DNA of 64,000 nt from an uncultured Oscillospiraceae bacterium (GCA_902492455.1 CABULH010000009.1:1-64000), one strand, 5' to 3'; shown: positions 30,336-39,749, numbered from the stretch's first letter. Program-made: numbers and translations. Notes: generated by a model from the letters alone, not told the origin.

Positions 30336-30411
30336 TGGTGGACGTTAACGGACTTGAACCGCTGACCCTTCGCACGTCAAGCGAATGCTCTACCAGCTGA
30401 GCTAAACGTCC
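30336..30411 (-). tRNA. tRNA-Val (GAC)
   Basis: Complete host tRNA: acceptor GGACGTT/AACGTCC, D arm GCTC...GAGC, anticodon stem TTCGC-TTGACGT-GCGAA (GAC), T arm with TTCAAGT, encoded CCA. Its 3' end faces the integrase. The 3' half probably is the attachment core restored by the phage. Confidence 0.95.
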
Positions 30412-30438
30412 AACTATATCCTCAATGGGACGGATGCT

Positions 30439-30467
30439 ATTATATAGAAAATCTTTCTCCTTGTCAA
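30439..30467 (-). promoter_or_regulatory. tRNA-Val promoter
   Basis: Minus strand TTGACA-17-TATAAT, perfect consensus. Confidence 0.88.
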
Positions 30468-30615
30468 GTAAAATATTTTGCCGGAACCGCTTATCCGGGA
30501 TTCTTTTTTTGTTCCCGGCATTTTACAGGAATTTGGCGGGGCTGGACACAGAAAGGGATCCCCTTCGACAAAATCCAGTCATAATGCCAAAATTTGCAGG
30601 AAGATAAAATTAGAC

Positions 30616-30644
30616 TTGCAAAACCGCGGTGCATATACTAGAAT
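30616..30644 (+). promoter_or_regulatory. Aminotransferase promoter
   Basis: TTGCAA, 17 bp, TAGAAT, 50 bp before the start codon. The rest of 30468..30693 shows only a CCGG-type hairpin (30481..30530) and no gene. Confidence 0.7.
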
Positions 30645-30693
30645 TAAGGAGTGTTTAACGAGAAAAGGTGCAATTTGAGAGGAGCTTGTTCTC

Positions 30694-31971
30694 ATGGAAG
30701 CGTTACAGCAATTGTCGAAGGAGGCTCTCCAGGCCCATATTGGGGAACTGGAAGCCCTTTATGAACAGGGCAAAGCCAAGGGCCTGAAGCTGGATATGTC
30801 CCGGGGGAAGCCTGGCCCTGAGCAGCTGGATCTGACGCTGGAGATGCTGGACTGCGTCAATGCGCGGGACGGATATCAGACGGCGAACGGCATCGATACC
30901 CGCAACTACGGCTTGCTGGACGGCATCCCGGAAGCCAAAGCGATTTTTGCGGATATCCTGGGCGTACAGCCGGAAAATGTGATTGTGGGCGGCAACTCCA
31001 GCCTGAATATGATGTTCGATTACATCGCCACCGCGTTTGCCAAGGGCATCTGCGGCCATGAGCCCTGGGCGCGGCAGGGTGCGGTGAAGTTCCTTTGTCC
31101 CGCCCCTGGTTATGACCGGCATTTTGCTATCACCGAATATTTCGGTATTGAGATGCTCACCGTTCCGCTGCTGGACAATGGCCCGGACATGGAACTGGTG
31201 GAGAAGCTGGTGAAAGATCCGCTGGTAAAGGGGATCTGGTGCGTGCCCATGTATTCCAATCCGGACGGCATCACCTATTCCGACGAAACCGTCCGGCGGA
31301 TGGCGGCCCTCCAGCCTGCGGCGGCGGATTTCCGCATTATGTGGGATAATGCCTATGCAGTGCATCATCTCACTGATACCCCCGACACCCTGCTGAATAT
31401 CTATAAGGAAGCAGCGGCTATGGGGAAGGAAGACATGGTGATCGAGTTCGCATCCACCTCCAAAATCAGCTTCCCCGGCTCGGGAATCGCCGCCATGGCC
31501 GCCAGCCCCGCCAATGTGGCGGATGTAAAGAAGCGGATGACGGTGCAGACCATCGGCCACGACAAACTGAACATGCTGCGGCATGTCCGGTTCTTTAAGA
31601 ATGCCGACGGTGTGCGGGAACATATGAAGCTCCATGCCGCCATCCTGCGGCCGAAGTTTACCGCGGTGCTGGAAGCGCTGGAAAGCAATCTGGGCGGCAA
31701 AGGGATCGCCCGCTGGCACAAGCCCGCCGGGGGTTATTTTGTCAGTGTGAATTTGCTGGACGGCTGCGCCAAGGAGACGGTGCGGCTGCTGAAGGAGGCT
31801 GGCGTGGTGATGACCGGCGCGGGCGCCACCTATCCCTATGGCCGGGATCCCCGCGACGCCAACATCCGCATCGCGCCCACCTATCCCTCTCTGGAAGAAT
31901 TGAAGGAAGCGATGGCCTTGTTCTGCATCTGTGCGGAATTGGCCTGTGCGAAAAAACTGGTGGAATGTTGA
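30694..31971 (+). CDS. PLP aminotransferase (MocR-like / aspartate type)
   Basis: 425 aa. LDMSRGKPGPEQLDL near residue 35, NYGLLDGIPEAKAIFADILG, CPAPGYDRHF and WCVPMYSNPDG, then the PLP lysine in STSKISFPGSG and a C-terminal RIAPTYPS with the substrate-binding Arg. This fits the Aminotran_MocR clade of class I aminotransferases acting on aspartate or alanine. Single gene with its own promoter; GAGAGGAG precedes the start. Confidence 0.88.
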   Translation: MEALQQLSKEALQAHIGELEALYEQGKAKGLKLDMSRGKPGPEQLDLTLEMLDCVNARDGYQTANGIDTRNYGLLDGIPEAKAIFADILGVQPENVIVGGNSSLNMMFDYIATAFAKGICGHEPWARQGAVKFLCPAPGYDRHFAITEYFGIEMLTVPLLDNGPDMELVEKLVKDPLVKGIWCVPMYSNPDGITYSDETVRRMAALQPAAADFRIMWDNAYAVHHLTDTPDTLLNIYKEAAAMGKEDMVIEFASTSKISFPGSGIAAMAASPANVADVKKRMTVQTIGHDKLNMLRHVRFFKNADGVREHMKLHAAILRPKFTAVLEALESNLGGKGIARWHKPAGGYFVSVNLLDGCAKETVRLLKEAGVVMTGAGATYPYGRDPRDANIRIAPTYPSLEELKEAMALFCICAELACAKKLVEC

Positions 31972-32031
31972 GATTTCTGGGGAACCCCTGTATGCAATTT
32001 ATAGAAAATGTTCCGCCCCTCTCTGGACGCA

Positions 32032-32060
32032 TTGACTTTTTCGGTTGTACCTAATATAAT
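32032..32060 (+). promoter_or_regulatory. secDF promoter
   Basis: TTGACT, 17 bp, TATAAT; 57 nt leader before secD. Confidence 0.85.
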
Positions 32061-32116
32061 AGTTCCTATGTGCCGGACCGGTTGTCCGGCAATAGACAGC
32101 ATTGGAGGACGAACCG

Positions 32117-33562
32117 ATGAAGCGAACAGCGAAACCCGTATTCTTCATCGTGGCTCTGTTGATTGTGGCATTGACGTATACCACCTTCTTTGGCGTGTAT
32201 ACGTATTATGGCGACAGGCGCGATACCATTATCCGGGGGGCAAAGGACATCCGCTGGGGCATCGATATCCGGGGCGGTATTGACGCCACCTTCGGCCCGG
32301 TGGAAGGCGTTACCGGGGTTACGGACGACGACGTGAACAGCATGCGGGAGGTTATTGCCGAACGCCTGGTGCGCAACAACATCACGGACCATGAGATTTA
32401 TGCCGATACCGCCAATCAGCAGGTGATCGTGCGGTTCCCCTGGTCCAACGACGAAGAGGATTTTGACGTGACCGCCGCCATTGAGGAATTGGGCAAGACG
32501 GCCATGCTGGAATTTCACATCGGCTCCGAAACCACGACAAAAAAAGATGAAGACGGAAACGATGTACTGGACGAAAACGGCAACAAGATTCAGGTTCCCA
32601 GCGGAGAACTGGTACTTACCGGCGACGACGTGGAATCCGCAAAAGTGATGTGGGTTCAAAGCGATAACGGCGGCTCTTCTGAGCCGGTGGTGCAGCTTAC
32701 CCTAAAGGATAGCGGCAAAGAAGCCTTCTCGAAAGCGACCGAACAGCAGAAAGGAAAGGGCACCATTTCCATCTGGCTGGACAATGAGAAGATTTCTGAT
32801 CCCAAGGTCAACGATCATATCACAGACGGCATCGCCACCATTTCCGGCATCGGCGACTATGCCGACGCCCTATCCCTTTCCAATTTGATTAATTCCGGCG
32901 CCCTGCCTTTTGCCATTGAGGTAAAGAGCAGCGGCACCGTCAACCCGACCATGGGTGAGAAATCCTTGGACGTTATGGTGATCGCCGGTGCTATCGCTTT
33001 TGTGCTGATCTCCATCTTCATGGTGCTGTATTATCGCCTGCCCGGCTTTGTGGCAGTGATCTCCCTGCTGGGCCAGGTGGCCGGCTCGGTGGCCGCAGTT
33101 TCCGGTTACTTCGGTTTCCTGCAGAGCTTTACCCTGACGCTGCCCGGTATAGCGGGTATTATCCTGTCCATCGGTATGGGCGTGGACGCTAACATCATCA
33201 CGGCCGAGCGCATCAAAGAGGAAATTCAGGCCGGCAAGACCATTGACGGCGCTATTGAGAGAGGCTCCAAGAGTTCTTTCTGGGCTATCTTTGATGGCAA
33301 CGTCACGGTGATTATCGTTTCCATCGTTCTGATGGGCGTATTCGGCCCGCCCAACAGCTTCTGGGGCACCATTCTCAAACCGGTGCTGATGTGGTTCCCG
33401 GTTTCCACAACCGGTTCTATCTACTCCTTCGGCTACACGCTGTTTGCCGGTATTGTCTTTAACTTCCTGATGGGCGTCACCGCCTCCCGGCTGATGCTCA
33501 AATCTATCACCCGCTTCAAATGCATGCGGAAACCTTGGCTGCTGGGAGGTAAGCGGGCATGA
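32117..33562 (+). CDS. secD: Protein translocase subunit SecD
   Basis: 481 aa from ATG 32117 (GGAGG 8 nt upstream). N-terminal helix (about 8 to 28), WGIDIRGGIDATF, the large outer domain, then five helices from about residue 290 with LTLPGIAGIILSIGMGVDAN, the conserved SecD TM4 region. Uses the proton or sodium gradient to help pull secreted proteins out of SecYEG. The two genes are separate here, unlike fused SecDF in Bacillus. Confidence 0.95.
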   Translation: MKRTAKPVFFIVALLIVALTYTTFFGVYTYYGDRRDTIIRGAKDIRWGIDIRGGIDATFGPVEGVTGVTDDDVNSMREVIAERLVRNNITDHEIYADTANQQVIVRFPWSNDEEDFDVTAAIEELGKTAMLEFHIGSETTTKKDEDGNDVLDENGNKIQVPSGELVLTGDDVESAKVMWVQSDNGGSSEPVVQLTLKDSGKEAFSKATEQQKGKGTISIWLDNEKISDPKVNDHITDGIATISGIGDYADALSLSNLINSGALPFAIEVKSSGTVNPTMGEKSLDVMVIAGAIAFVLISIFMVLYYRLPGFVAVISLLGQVAGSVAAVSGYFGFLQSFTLTLPGIAGIILSIGMGVDANIITAERIKEEIQAGKTIDGAIERGSKSSFWAIFDGNVTVIIVSIVLMGVFGPPNSFWGTILKPVLMWFPVSTTGSIYSFGYTLFAGIVFNFLMGVTASRLMLKSITRFKCMRKPWLLGGKRA

Positions 33563-34515
33563 AAAAAGAATTTGATTTTGTCGGACGCCGCAAGATATTT
33601 TTAATCATTTCCGGCTGTATATTGGCGCTGGGCATTATTTTCAATATTGTTTTCGGCGTCAATATGGATATTTCCTTTACCGGTGGTACCCAGCTGAGTT
33701 ACAGCCACACCGGTGAAGTGAACAAGGATGATGTGAAAAGGCTGGCCGCCGATATTCTGAAAAAGGATATCGACGATGTAGAGGATGTCGCCGGTGCTGT
33801 TACCATCACCCTGAGTGAGCGGATTACTCTGGAGGAACAGGATGCCGTCACCAAGGCGATGGAAGAAAAATACCCCGGCCAGGAGATAACCCTTGCCAAA
33901 GCCAGTTCACTGGATGCGCCTATGGGACGGATGTTCTTCATCAAATGCCTGGTGGCCGTGGCGCTGGCGGCGTTGCTGCTGATGGTTTATGTGGCCTTCC
34001 GTTTCCGCAAGATCGGCGGCTGGTCCGCTGGTATTGCCGGTTTGCTGGCGCTGCTGAACGATATGCTGATCGCTTACTTCGCCTTTGTCATTTTCCGGAT
34101 TCCGCTGAATGATAACTTTGTGGCGGTGCTGCTCTCTATTCTCGGTTACTCCCTCAACGATACCATTGTGGTGTACGACCGTATCCGGGAGAACCGCCGT
34201 CTGATGGATCCCAAGACTCCCATCCGGGAAGTGGTGAACCGCAGCATCAATCAGTCTTTCGGCCGTAGCTTCAACACCAGCCTGTGCACCTTCACTGCGG
34301 TGGCTGTGGTGGCGATTATGGCGCTGGCGCTGCATATGGATTCCATCACCAGCTTCGCCGTGCCGATGATGTTCGGTATTATTTCCGGCTTCTATACTTC
34401 CATGTGCCTGTGCGCTCCTGTTTGGGTAGCCTGGGTGGAACACAAGGAGAAAAAAGAAGCCCTGGAAAAGGCCGCCGGCAAATCCGCGGATAAGAAAAAA
34501 GCCAAAAAAGCATAA
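33559..34515 (+). CDS. secF: Protein translocase subunit SecF
   Basis: 318 aa, overlapping secD as ATGA. N-terminal helix, then MDISFTGGTQLSY and five more helices with ILGYSLNDTIVVYDRIRENR, the SecF signature. A Lys/Ala-rich cytoplasmic tail ends the protein (AGKSADKKKAKKA). Partner of SecD in the membrane. Confidence 0.95.
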   Translation: MKKEFDFVGRRKIFLIISGCILALGIIFNIVFGVNMDISFTGGTQLSYSHTGEVNKDDVKRLAADILKKDIDDVEDVAGAVTITLSERITLEEQDAVTKAMEEKYPGQEITLAKASSLDAPMGRMFFIKCLVAVALAALLLMVYVAFRFRKIGGWSAGIAGLLALLNDMLIAYFAFVIFRIPLNDNFVAVLLSILGYSLNDTIVVYDRIRENRRLMDPKTPIREVVNRSINQSFGRSFNTSLCTFTAVAVVAIMALALHMDSITSFAVPMMFGIISGFYTSMCLCAPVWVAWVEHKEKKEALEKAAGKSADKKKAKKA

Positions 34516-34550
34516 GGCATTTGATTGTTGATCGAGGAAGGATTTTCTAA

Positions 34551-34595
34551 AAAAGGAACGGAGGCAAAACGTCATTTTGCCTCCGTTCCTTTTTT
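34551..34595 (+). terminator. secDF terminator
   Basis: AAGGAACGGAGGCAAAA stem with its exact complement and a T-run; 17 or more pairs. Confidence 0.92.
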
Positions 34596-34618
34596 CGTCG
34601 AAATTTTGGATTATCCTC

Positions 34619-34647
34619 TTGACAAACAGGTTGCAGCAGAGTATAAT
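34619..34647 (+). promoter_or_regulatory. ylxM-ffh promoter
   Basis: Perfect TTGACA-17-TATAAT. Confidence 0.88.
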
Positions 34648-34761
34648 AGCTGTAAAGTAAAAAGCTTTACAGATCCGGCCGGATGCCGGTTTTCTTTTTG
34701 TCCGTTTCCCATATCTCATCGGGCGGCCGCAGGGAGTTACGAGATCGGAGGAGGGCGTGGA

Positions 34762-35124
34762 ATGGCAAAAAACTTGGAAATTGCGCTGTTGTTTGATTTC
34801 TACGGCGAGATGCTTACCGAAAAGCAGCGCGATGTGGTGGAACTCTATTATGATGACGACCTCTCCCTTTCCGAAATTGCCGAAAACGAAGGTATCACCC
34901 GGCAGGGAGTACGGGACTCCATCAAGCGGGCGGAAACTCAGCTGACCGATATGGAGGAACGCCTGGGACTGGTAAAGCGGTTTCGGGAAATGCGGGAGAA
35001 GCTGGAGGGCATCCGTGAGGCAGCCCGGGATATTCAGGAGATCAATGAACGTTGCGGTTTTTCCCGGGAGATCGGGGAGCGGAGCCGCCGCATCCTGGAG
35101 TTATCCGACCGGCTGGCCGATTGA
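34762..35124 (+). CDS. ylxM: YlxM, SRP-associated helix-turn-helix protein
   Basis: 120 aa from ATG 34762. LLFDFYGEMLTEKQRDVVEL, YYDDDLSLSEIAENEGITRQ and GVRDSIKRAE are the UPF0122/YlxM signature, a sigma-region-4-like fold. In Firmicutes it sits before ffh and binds or tunes the signal recognition particle. A long coiled C-terminus follows. The leader from the promoter is about 110 nt. Confidence 0.92.
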   Translation: MAKNLEIALLFDFYGEMLTEKQRDVVELYYDDDLSLSEIAENEGITRQGVRDSIKRAETQLTDMEERLGLVKRFREMREKLEGIREAARDIQEINERCGFSREIGERSRRILELSDRLAD

Positions 35125-35165
35125 TTGTTTTATGCAATGGATATTAGAGTTAGAGGAGGATCGAT

Positions 35166-36515
35166 ATGGCGTTTGAAGGACTGTCCGACAAACTGTCCGC
35201 TGCCTTTAAGCGGCTGCGGTCCAAAGGCAAGCTCAGCGAGGCAGATGTGAAGGAGGCCATGCGAGAGGTACGTCTGGCGCTGCTGGAGGCCGATGTGAAC
35301 TATAAGGTCGCCAAGGACTTTACCGCCGCCGTTACTGCCAGGGCGGTGGGGGCACAGGTGATGGAAAGCCTGACTCCAGCCCAGATGGTCATCAAAATCG
35401 TCAATGAGGAATTGACGCAGCTTATGGGCGGCCAGGCCGTCCGGCTGGCTTCCGCCAACCGCCCGCCCTGTATTGTGATGATGTGCGGTCTGCAGGGCTC
35501 CGGTAAAACCACCCATTCCGGCAAGCTGGCTAAAATGCTGAAGAGCCAAGGCCATCGGCCCTTATTGGTGGCCTGTGACATTTATCGCCCCGCCGCTATC
35601 GCCCAGCTGCAGGTGGTGGGCGAAAAGGCTGGCGTTCCGGTTTTTGAGATGGGAACGGCTAACCCTGTGGACATCGCCAAAAAGGCAGTGGCGCATGCCA
35701 AGGATCACGGCAATGATTATGTGATTCTGGACACCGCCGGCCGGCTGCATATCGATGAACAGCTGATGACCGAACTGAAAAACATCAAAGCAAAGGTGGA
35801 GCCCCAGGAGATCCTGCTGGTGGTAGATGCCATGACCGGCCAGGATGCGGTTAACGTGGCCTCCAGCTTCAATGAAGCGCTGGGTATTGACGGTGTCATG
35901 CTAACCAAGCTGGACGGCGATACCCGGGGCGGTGCGGCGTTGTCCGTCCGGGCGGTTACCGGCAAACCGATCAAATTTGCCGGTACAGGCGAAAAATTGG
36001 ATGATCTCGAGGTCTTCCATCCGGAGCGGATGGCATCCCGGATTTTGGGCATGGGCGACGTGATGTCGCTGATTGAAAAGGCCGAGCAGCAGGTCAGCAT
36101 GAAAGAAGCGGAAGAACTGGCCCGCAAAATGCAGCAGGATAGGTTCGACCTCAACGACATGCTGGAACAGCTGGGCCAGATCCGCAAAATGGGAGATTTG
36201 AAATCCATGCTGGGCATGATTCCCGGCATGTCCAAGCAGCTGAAGGATGTGGATATCGACGAACGGCAGTTTGCCCGGGTGGAGGCCATTATCCTGTCTA
36301 TGACTCCCGCTGAACGGGGGAAGCCGGATATCATCAATCCCGCCCGCAAGCGCCGCATCGCGGCAGGCAGCGGCACCAAGGTGGAAGATGTCAACCGGCT
36401 GCTGAAACAGTATGATTCTATGCGTCAGCTGATGAAGCAGATGAAGAGCTTGGGCAAAAAGGGCGGCAGAGGTATGCTGCGGGGCATGGGCGGCGGACGC
36501 CGCTTCGGGTTTTAA
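35166..36515 (+). CDS. ffh: Signal recognition particle protein Ffh
   Basis: 449 aa, full length. NG GTPase domain: GLQGSGKTTHSGKLAK (G1), DTAGRLHID (G3), TKLDGDTRGG (G4). The M domain from about residue 325 is Met-rich and ends RGMLRGMGGGRRFGF, binding signal peptides and SRP RNA. The second gene of the ylxM-ffh-rpsP-khpA run. Confidence 0.97.
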   Translation: MAFEGLSDKLSAAFKRLRSKGKLSEADVKEAMREVRLALLEADVNYKVAKDFTAAVTARAVGAQVMESLTPAQMVIKIVNEELTQLMGGQAVRLASANRPPCIVMMCGLQGSGKTTHSGKLAKMLKSQGHRPLLVACDIYRPAAIAQLQVVGEKAGVPVFEMGTANPVDIAKKAVAHAKDHGNDYVILDTAGRLHIDEQLMTELKNIKAKVEPQEILLVVDAMTGQDAVNVASSFNEALGIDGVMLTKLDGDTRGGAALSVRAVTGKPIKFAGTGEKLDDLEVFHPERMASRILGMGDVMSLIEKAEQQVSMKEAEELARKMQQDRFDLNDMLEQLGQIRKMGDLKSMLGMIPGMSKQLKDVDIDERQFARVEAIILSMTPAERGKPDIINPARKRRIAAGSGTKVEDVNRLLKQYDSMRQLMKQMKSLGKKGGRGMLRGMGGGRRFGF

Positions 36516-36609
36516 ACGTATTCAATCCAGGAGAGATTCTCCCATAAGGGATATCTCCCGCAATGGTTGAAGATAGAAATTTGCTAAGGAAATGTTGGAG
36601 GTAACAGAC

Positions 36610-36849
36610 ATGGCAGTAAAAATCAGACTGCGCCGCATGGGCGCGAAGAAGGCTCCTTTCTACCGCATTGTTGTGGCGGATTCCCGTTATCCCCGGGACG
36701 GCCGGTTCATTGAGGAACTGGGCTATTACAATCCTCAGGAGAACCCCGCCGTGGTAAAGGTGGATGTCGAAAAGGCGCAGAAGTGGATTGCCAACGGCGC
36801 TCAGCCCACCGATACCGTCAAAGCGCTGTTGAAAAAGGCCGGGGAATAA
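36610..36849 (+). CDS. rpsP: Ribosomal protein bS16
   Basis: 79 aa from ATG 36610 (TTGGAGG upstream). MAVKIRLRRMGAKKAPFYRI and VVADSRYPRDGRFIEELGYY are the conserved S16 start. Component of the 30S subunit. Located between ffh and khpA as in other Firmicutes. Confidence 0.97.
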   Translation: MAVKIRLRRMGAKKAPFYRIVVADSRYPRDGRFIEELGYYNPQENPAVVKVDVEKAQKWIANGAQPTDTVKALLKKAGE

Positions 36850-36895
36850 TCCCGGCTGTAAATGAAATCTCCCTTTGGGGAGGAAAAGGAAAGGC

Positions 36896-37141
36896 GTGAA
36901 ACGGAAGATGAAGGAACTGCTGATCATGATCGCCAAAGGTCTGGTGGAGGATCCCGACGCTGTAGTGGTTGTCGAGGATGAGCCGGACGAGGACGGGGTC
37001 ATCGTTTTCCATCTGCATGTGGCGCCGGACGACATGGGCCGCGTCATCGGTAAACAAGGCCGTATTGCCAAGGCCATGCGCACCGTGATGCGGGCCGCTG
37101 CTGTGCGGCAGAACGCCAAGGTCGCGGTGGAGATCGATTAA
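36896..37141 (+). CDS. khpA: KH-domain RNA-binding protein KhpA
   Basis: 81 aa from GTG 36896; ATG 36908 is an alternative. KELLIMIAKGLVEDPDAV and the GxxG loop in DDMGRVIGKQGRIAKAMRT match KhpA/YlqC, which pairs with KhpB to bind RNAs and affect cell shape and division. Last gene of this host operon. Confidence 0.93.
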   Translation: MKRKMKELLIMIAKGLVEDPDAVVVVEDEPDEDGVIVFHLHVAPDDMGRVIGKQGRIAKAMRTVMRAAAVRQNAKVAVEID

Positions 37142-37155
37142 TCGCCCTTTTCCTG

Positions 37156-37198
37156 AAAATCCCATGCAGGCCGCCAAACCGGTCTGCATGGGATTTTT
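37156..37198 (+). terminator. khpA terminator
   Basis: AAATCCCATGCAG / CTGCATGGGATTT perfect 13-bp stem then TTCG. Confidence 0.9.
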
Positions 37199-37232
37199 CG
37201 TTGTCCCAGCCGCAAGAGCACGGGACTTCTGT

Positions 37233-38522
37233 TTAGATGCCGCTGTCATCTCCTGTTTCCTCGTCCGGAGCTGGGAGCCGGGAGGCGTCTTGCGTATCCG
37301 GAATTTCCACATCCCGCAGTTTGCGGTTGATGGCGCGGGTCCGTACATTTCTTAAGGCGTCCAGATCCGCATCCAAATAGCGGATCCGGTTCTGAGCGGT
37401 TTCCAGGATTTTATCGAACTTACCGAACTCCGTTTTCACCTCGCCCAGGATCTTCCATACCTCGCTGCTGCTTTTCTGGATTTTCAGGGTACGGAAGCCC
37501 ATCTGCAGGCTGTTCAGCAAGGCGGCCATGGTGCTGGGACCGGCAATATTCACCCCGTAGTCGTTCTGCAGAGTTTCCACCATGCCGCGGTTAACTACCT
37601 CAGCGTAGAGGCCTTCAAAGGGCAGAAACATGATGCCGAAGTTGGTGGTGTAAGGCGGTTCGATGTACTTGCCCTGGATATCTTTGGCAAACTGCTTGAT
37701 CCGGGCGGAAAGCACGGCAAAGGCGGCGTTTACCGCTTCCGGCGAACCGGTATCATAGGCGTTTTGCAGCTCGGCGTAGGCATCCCCGGGGAACTTGGAA
37801 TCGATGGGCAGATACACCACCGATTCACCGTCGTCTCCCGGCAGCTTAACGGCGAATTCCACCCGGTTGGCGCTGTGCGGAACTGTGGCTATATTTTCTT
37901 CGTATTGCTCGGGAGCGAGAATCTCCCGCAGAATGGCCCCCAACTGCACCTCTCCCAGAATCCCCCGGGTTTTGACATTGGAGAGCACTTTTTTCAGGTC
38001 CCCGACGCCGTTGGCCAGATTTTGCATATCTCCTAGGCCCTTATATACGGCTTCCAGTTGGCGGCTTACCTGTTCAAAGGATTGATTCATCTTGCTCTCC
38101 AGGGTTTCCTGCAGCTTTTCATTTACGGTGATGCGCATTTGCTCCAGCCGCTGGTTGTTGTCCGCCTGAATATCGCCCAGCCGTTTGGCGATAGTTTCCC
38201 GCATAGCCTCCAGATTCTGATTGTTGTTGCTTTCCAAAGTTTTCAGCCGGCTTTCCAGCCGCAGCAAGGTATCCTGAGAACTTTGGGCCGCCAGCCGCTG
38301 ATTCTCCGAGAGCAGCGAACCCAGGGTCTGCATGGAGCTGTTCATCGTCTGTGTCAGTTCCCGGCGAAGCTCCTGATTCAGTTGTTTTTCCTCCTCCAGC
38401 TGCCTGGACAGCCGCTCTTCCAACGTGCTTTGCAGATGGCGCGGCGTGCCGTTTTGTTTGAACAGCAGAACAACCAGCAACAGCAGGCACAGCGCCGATA
38501 CGGCCAGTATGACAACGTCCAT
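37233..38522 (-). CDS. rmuC: RmuC-family DNA recombination protein
   Basis: 429 aa. N-terminal membrane anchor (VVILAVSALCLLLLVVLLF), a long coiled coil (about 35 to 165), then the nuclease-like core with GILGEVQLGAILREIL, VYLPIDSKFPGDAY and NFGIMFLPFEGLYAEV, the RmuC signature. Limits inversions and recombination of damaged DNA. It stands inverted between khpA and rimM, breaking an otherwise conserved run. Confidence 0.93.
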   Translation of the reverse strand: MDVVILAVSALCLLLLVVLLFKQNGTPRHLQSTLEERLSRQLEEEKQLNQELRRELTQTMNSSMQTLGSLLSENQRLAAQSSQDTLLRLESRLKTLESNNNQNLEAMRETIAKRLGDIQADNNQRLEQMRITVNEKLQETLESKMNQSFEQVSRQLEAVYKGLGDMQNLANGVGDLKKVLSNVKTRGILGEVQLGAILREILAPEQYEENIATVPHSANRVEFAVKLPGDDGESVVYLPIDSKFPGDAYAELQNAYDTGSPEAVNAAFAVLSARIKQFAKDIQGKYIEPPYTTNFGIMFLPFEGLYAEVVNRGMVETLQNDYGVNIAGPSTMAALLNSLQMGFRTLKIQKSSSEVWKILGEVKTEFGKFDKILETAQNRIRYLDADLDALRNVRTRAINRKLRDVEIPDTQDASRLPAPDEETGDDSGI

Positions 38523-38547
38523 TCTATCGCAGTCCTTTCATCCATAT

Positions 38548-39090
38548 TCAGCGTGCCGAAAGAGGAAACTCCAGCTGGCAGTCAAAAGGCTCCTTTTCCA
38601 CATGGTCTGGATTGTATTCCGCTGCCTCCACGCAGCCCATAGCTTTGTAAAACGCCTGGGTTTCCACCGCAGAATGACCGGAGATATACAGCTTTTCGGC
38701 TCCATGTTCTTGCGCCCAGCCAGCGGCCAGTTGAAATAATCTTCTGCCGATCCCTTGTCCTCTTTTGTCCGCCGATACATGGAGGCTGGATAAGTCCAGG
38801 TATTGGGAGCGGGAGCCCAGGGGGGTGCCTTCCACAGAGACGAACCCCTTCAGTTTGCCGTCTTCGAAAAAGCCGAATACTACGCCGCCGGTGTTTAGGG
38901 TGTTTATCAGACAGGCGGACAGATAACGATAATCCTCTTGGCTCCAGTCGTCAATAAAAGGGGCGTCCAGAACGACCCATCCCTGTTCTGTCAACCGCCA
39001 GCAGCGGGTGACTATCTGCCGCCGGATAAAATCCTGAAAAAACGCTGCGTTGATTTCCTCTGCTTTTAACTTTTTGTATTCAGTTTCCAT
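38548..39090 (-). CDS. GNAT acetyltransferase
   Basis: 180 aa. Acetyl-CoA loop in HVSADKRGQGIGRRLFQLAA and C-terminal SGHSAVETQAFYKAMGC are typical GNAT motifs A and B. The substrate is unknown. Reads leftward, 25 nt ahead of rmuC, so the two are probably cotranscribed. Confidence 0.85.
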   Translation of the reverse strand: METEYKKLKAEEINAAFFQDFIRRQIVTRCWRLTEQGWVVLDAPFIDDWSQEDYRYLSACLINTLNTGGVVFGFFEDGKLKGFVSVEGTPLGSRSQYLDLSSLHVSADKRGQGIGRRLFQLAAGWAQEHGAEKLYISGHSAVETQAFYKAMGCVEAAEYNPDHVEKEPFDCQLEFPLSAR

Positions 39091-39167
39091 GGCTTAAGGA
39101 TCCTTTCTGTAATAGGCTCCATTTTAGCATAACCGCAGGAGTTTTACAAGAAAAGAGCGGATGGAGT

Positions 39168-39196
39168 TTGACAAACCCGCAGCATGCCGATATAAT
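39168..39196 (+). promoter_or_regulatory. rimM-trmD promoter
   Basis: Perfect TTGACA-17-TATAAT, 38 nt before rimM. Confidence 0.88.
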
Positions 39197-39233
39197 ATTA
39201 CTTTATGAAATAACCGCATAACGAGGTGGATAC

Positions 39234-39749
39234 ATGGCAAAAAAACCGTATCTGGAGGCAGGGAAAATCGTGGGCACCCATGGGGTGCGGGGAGAGGTGC
39301 GGGTACAGCCTTGGTGCGATACTCCGGCCCAGTTTGCCGCCTTGAAGGTAGTTTATTTCGATGAACGTGGAGAGCGTCCGGTTCGTCTTTCCTCTCGGGT
39401 TCACGGCAACCTCTGCCTATCCCGGCTGGAAGGAGTCGACACCATGCAGGATGCTGCCGCACTTCGGGATAGGGTGCTTTTCCTGGATCGAAACGATTTG
39501 CCGCTGGAGCCCGGCCGCCATTTTATTCAGGATTTGCTGGGACTTACCATTGTGGATGCGGACACGGGGGAAACCTACGGTACGTTAAGTGAAGTCAGTT
39601 TCACCGGGGCCAATGATGTGTATCATATGCGCACGGGCAGCCGGGAAATCTTAATTCCCGCCATTCCTCAAGTGGTGGTGGAAACCGATACTGATGGCGG
39701 TGTAATGCGTATCCGCCCGATTAAAGGATTGTTGGATGATGAGGATTGA
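39234..39749 (+). CDS. rimM: 16S rRNA processing protein RimM
   Basis: 171 aa. GKIVGTHGVRGEVRVQPW and FVGANDVYHMRTGSREI-like C-terminal PRC-barrel (IPAIPQVVVETD) identify RimM, which matures the 30S head with S19. Overlaps trmD by 14 nt. The usual neighbour rplS is not present after trmD. Confidence 0.95.
   Translation: MAKKPYLEAGKIVGTHGVRGEVRVQPWCDTPAQFAALKVVYFDERGERPVRLSSRVHGNLCLSRLEGVDTMQDAAALRDRVLFLDRNDLPLEPGRHFIQDLLGLTIVDADTGETYGTLSEVSFTGANDVYHMRTGSREILIPAIPQVVVETDTDGGVMRIRPIKGLLDDED

Larger units (their letters stand above)
1..30411. mobile_element. Siphovirus prophage, right-hand part, integrated at tRNA-Val
   Basis: A continuous run of phage genes (integrase, switch, replication, packaging, capsid, tail) extends from the tRNA-Val gene leftward past the window start. 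The gene order terminase, portal, minor capsid, scaffold, major capsid, three minor capsid/connector proteins, tail tube, chaperones, tape measure is that of Listeria A118-like siphophages. The integrase abuts the 3' end of the tRNA, a classical attachment site. All structural frames are open, so the prophage looks intact here; lysis genes and the left att site are not visible. Confidence 0.93.

Noticed and set aside
30420..30693. Small frames between tRNA-Val and the aminotransferase
   Set aside because: No ribosome sites; the stretch contains two divergent promoters and a hairpin.
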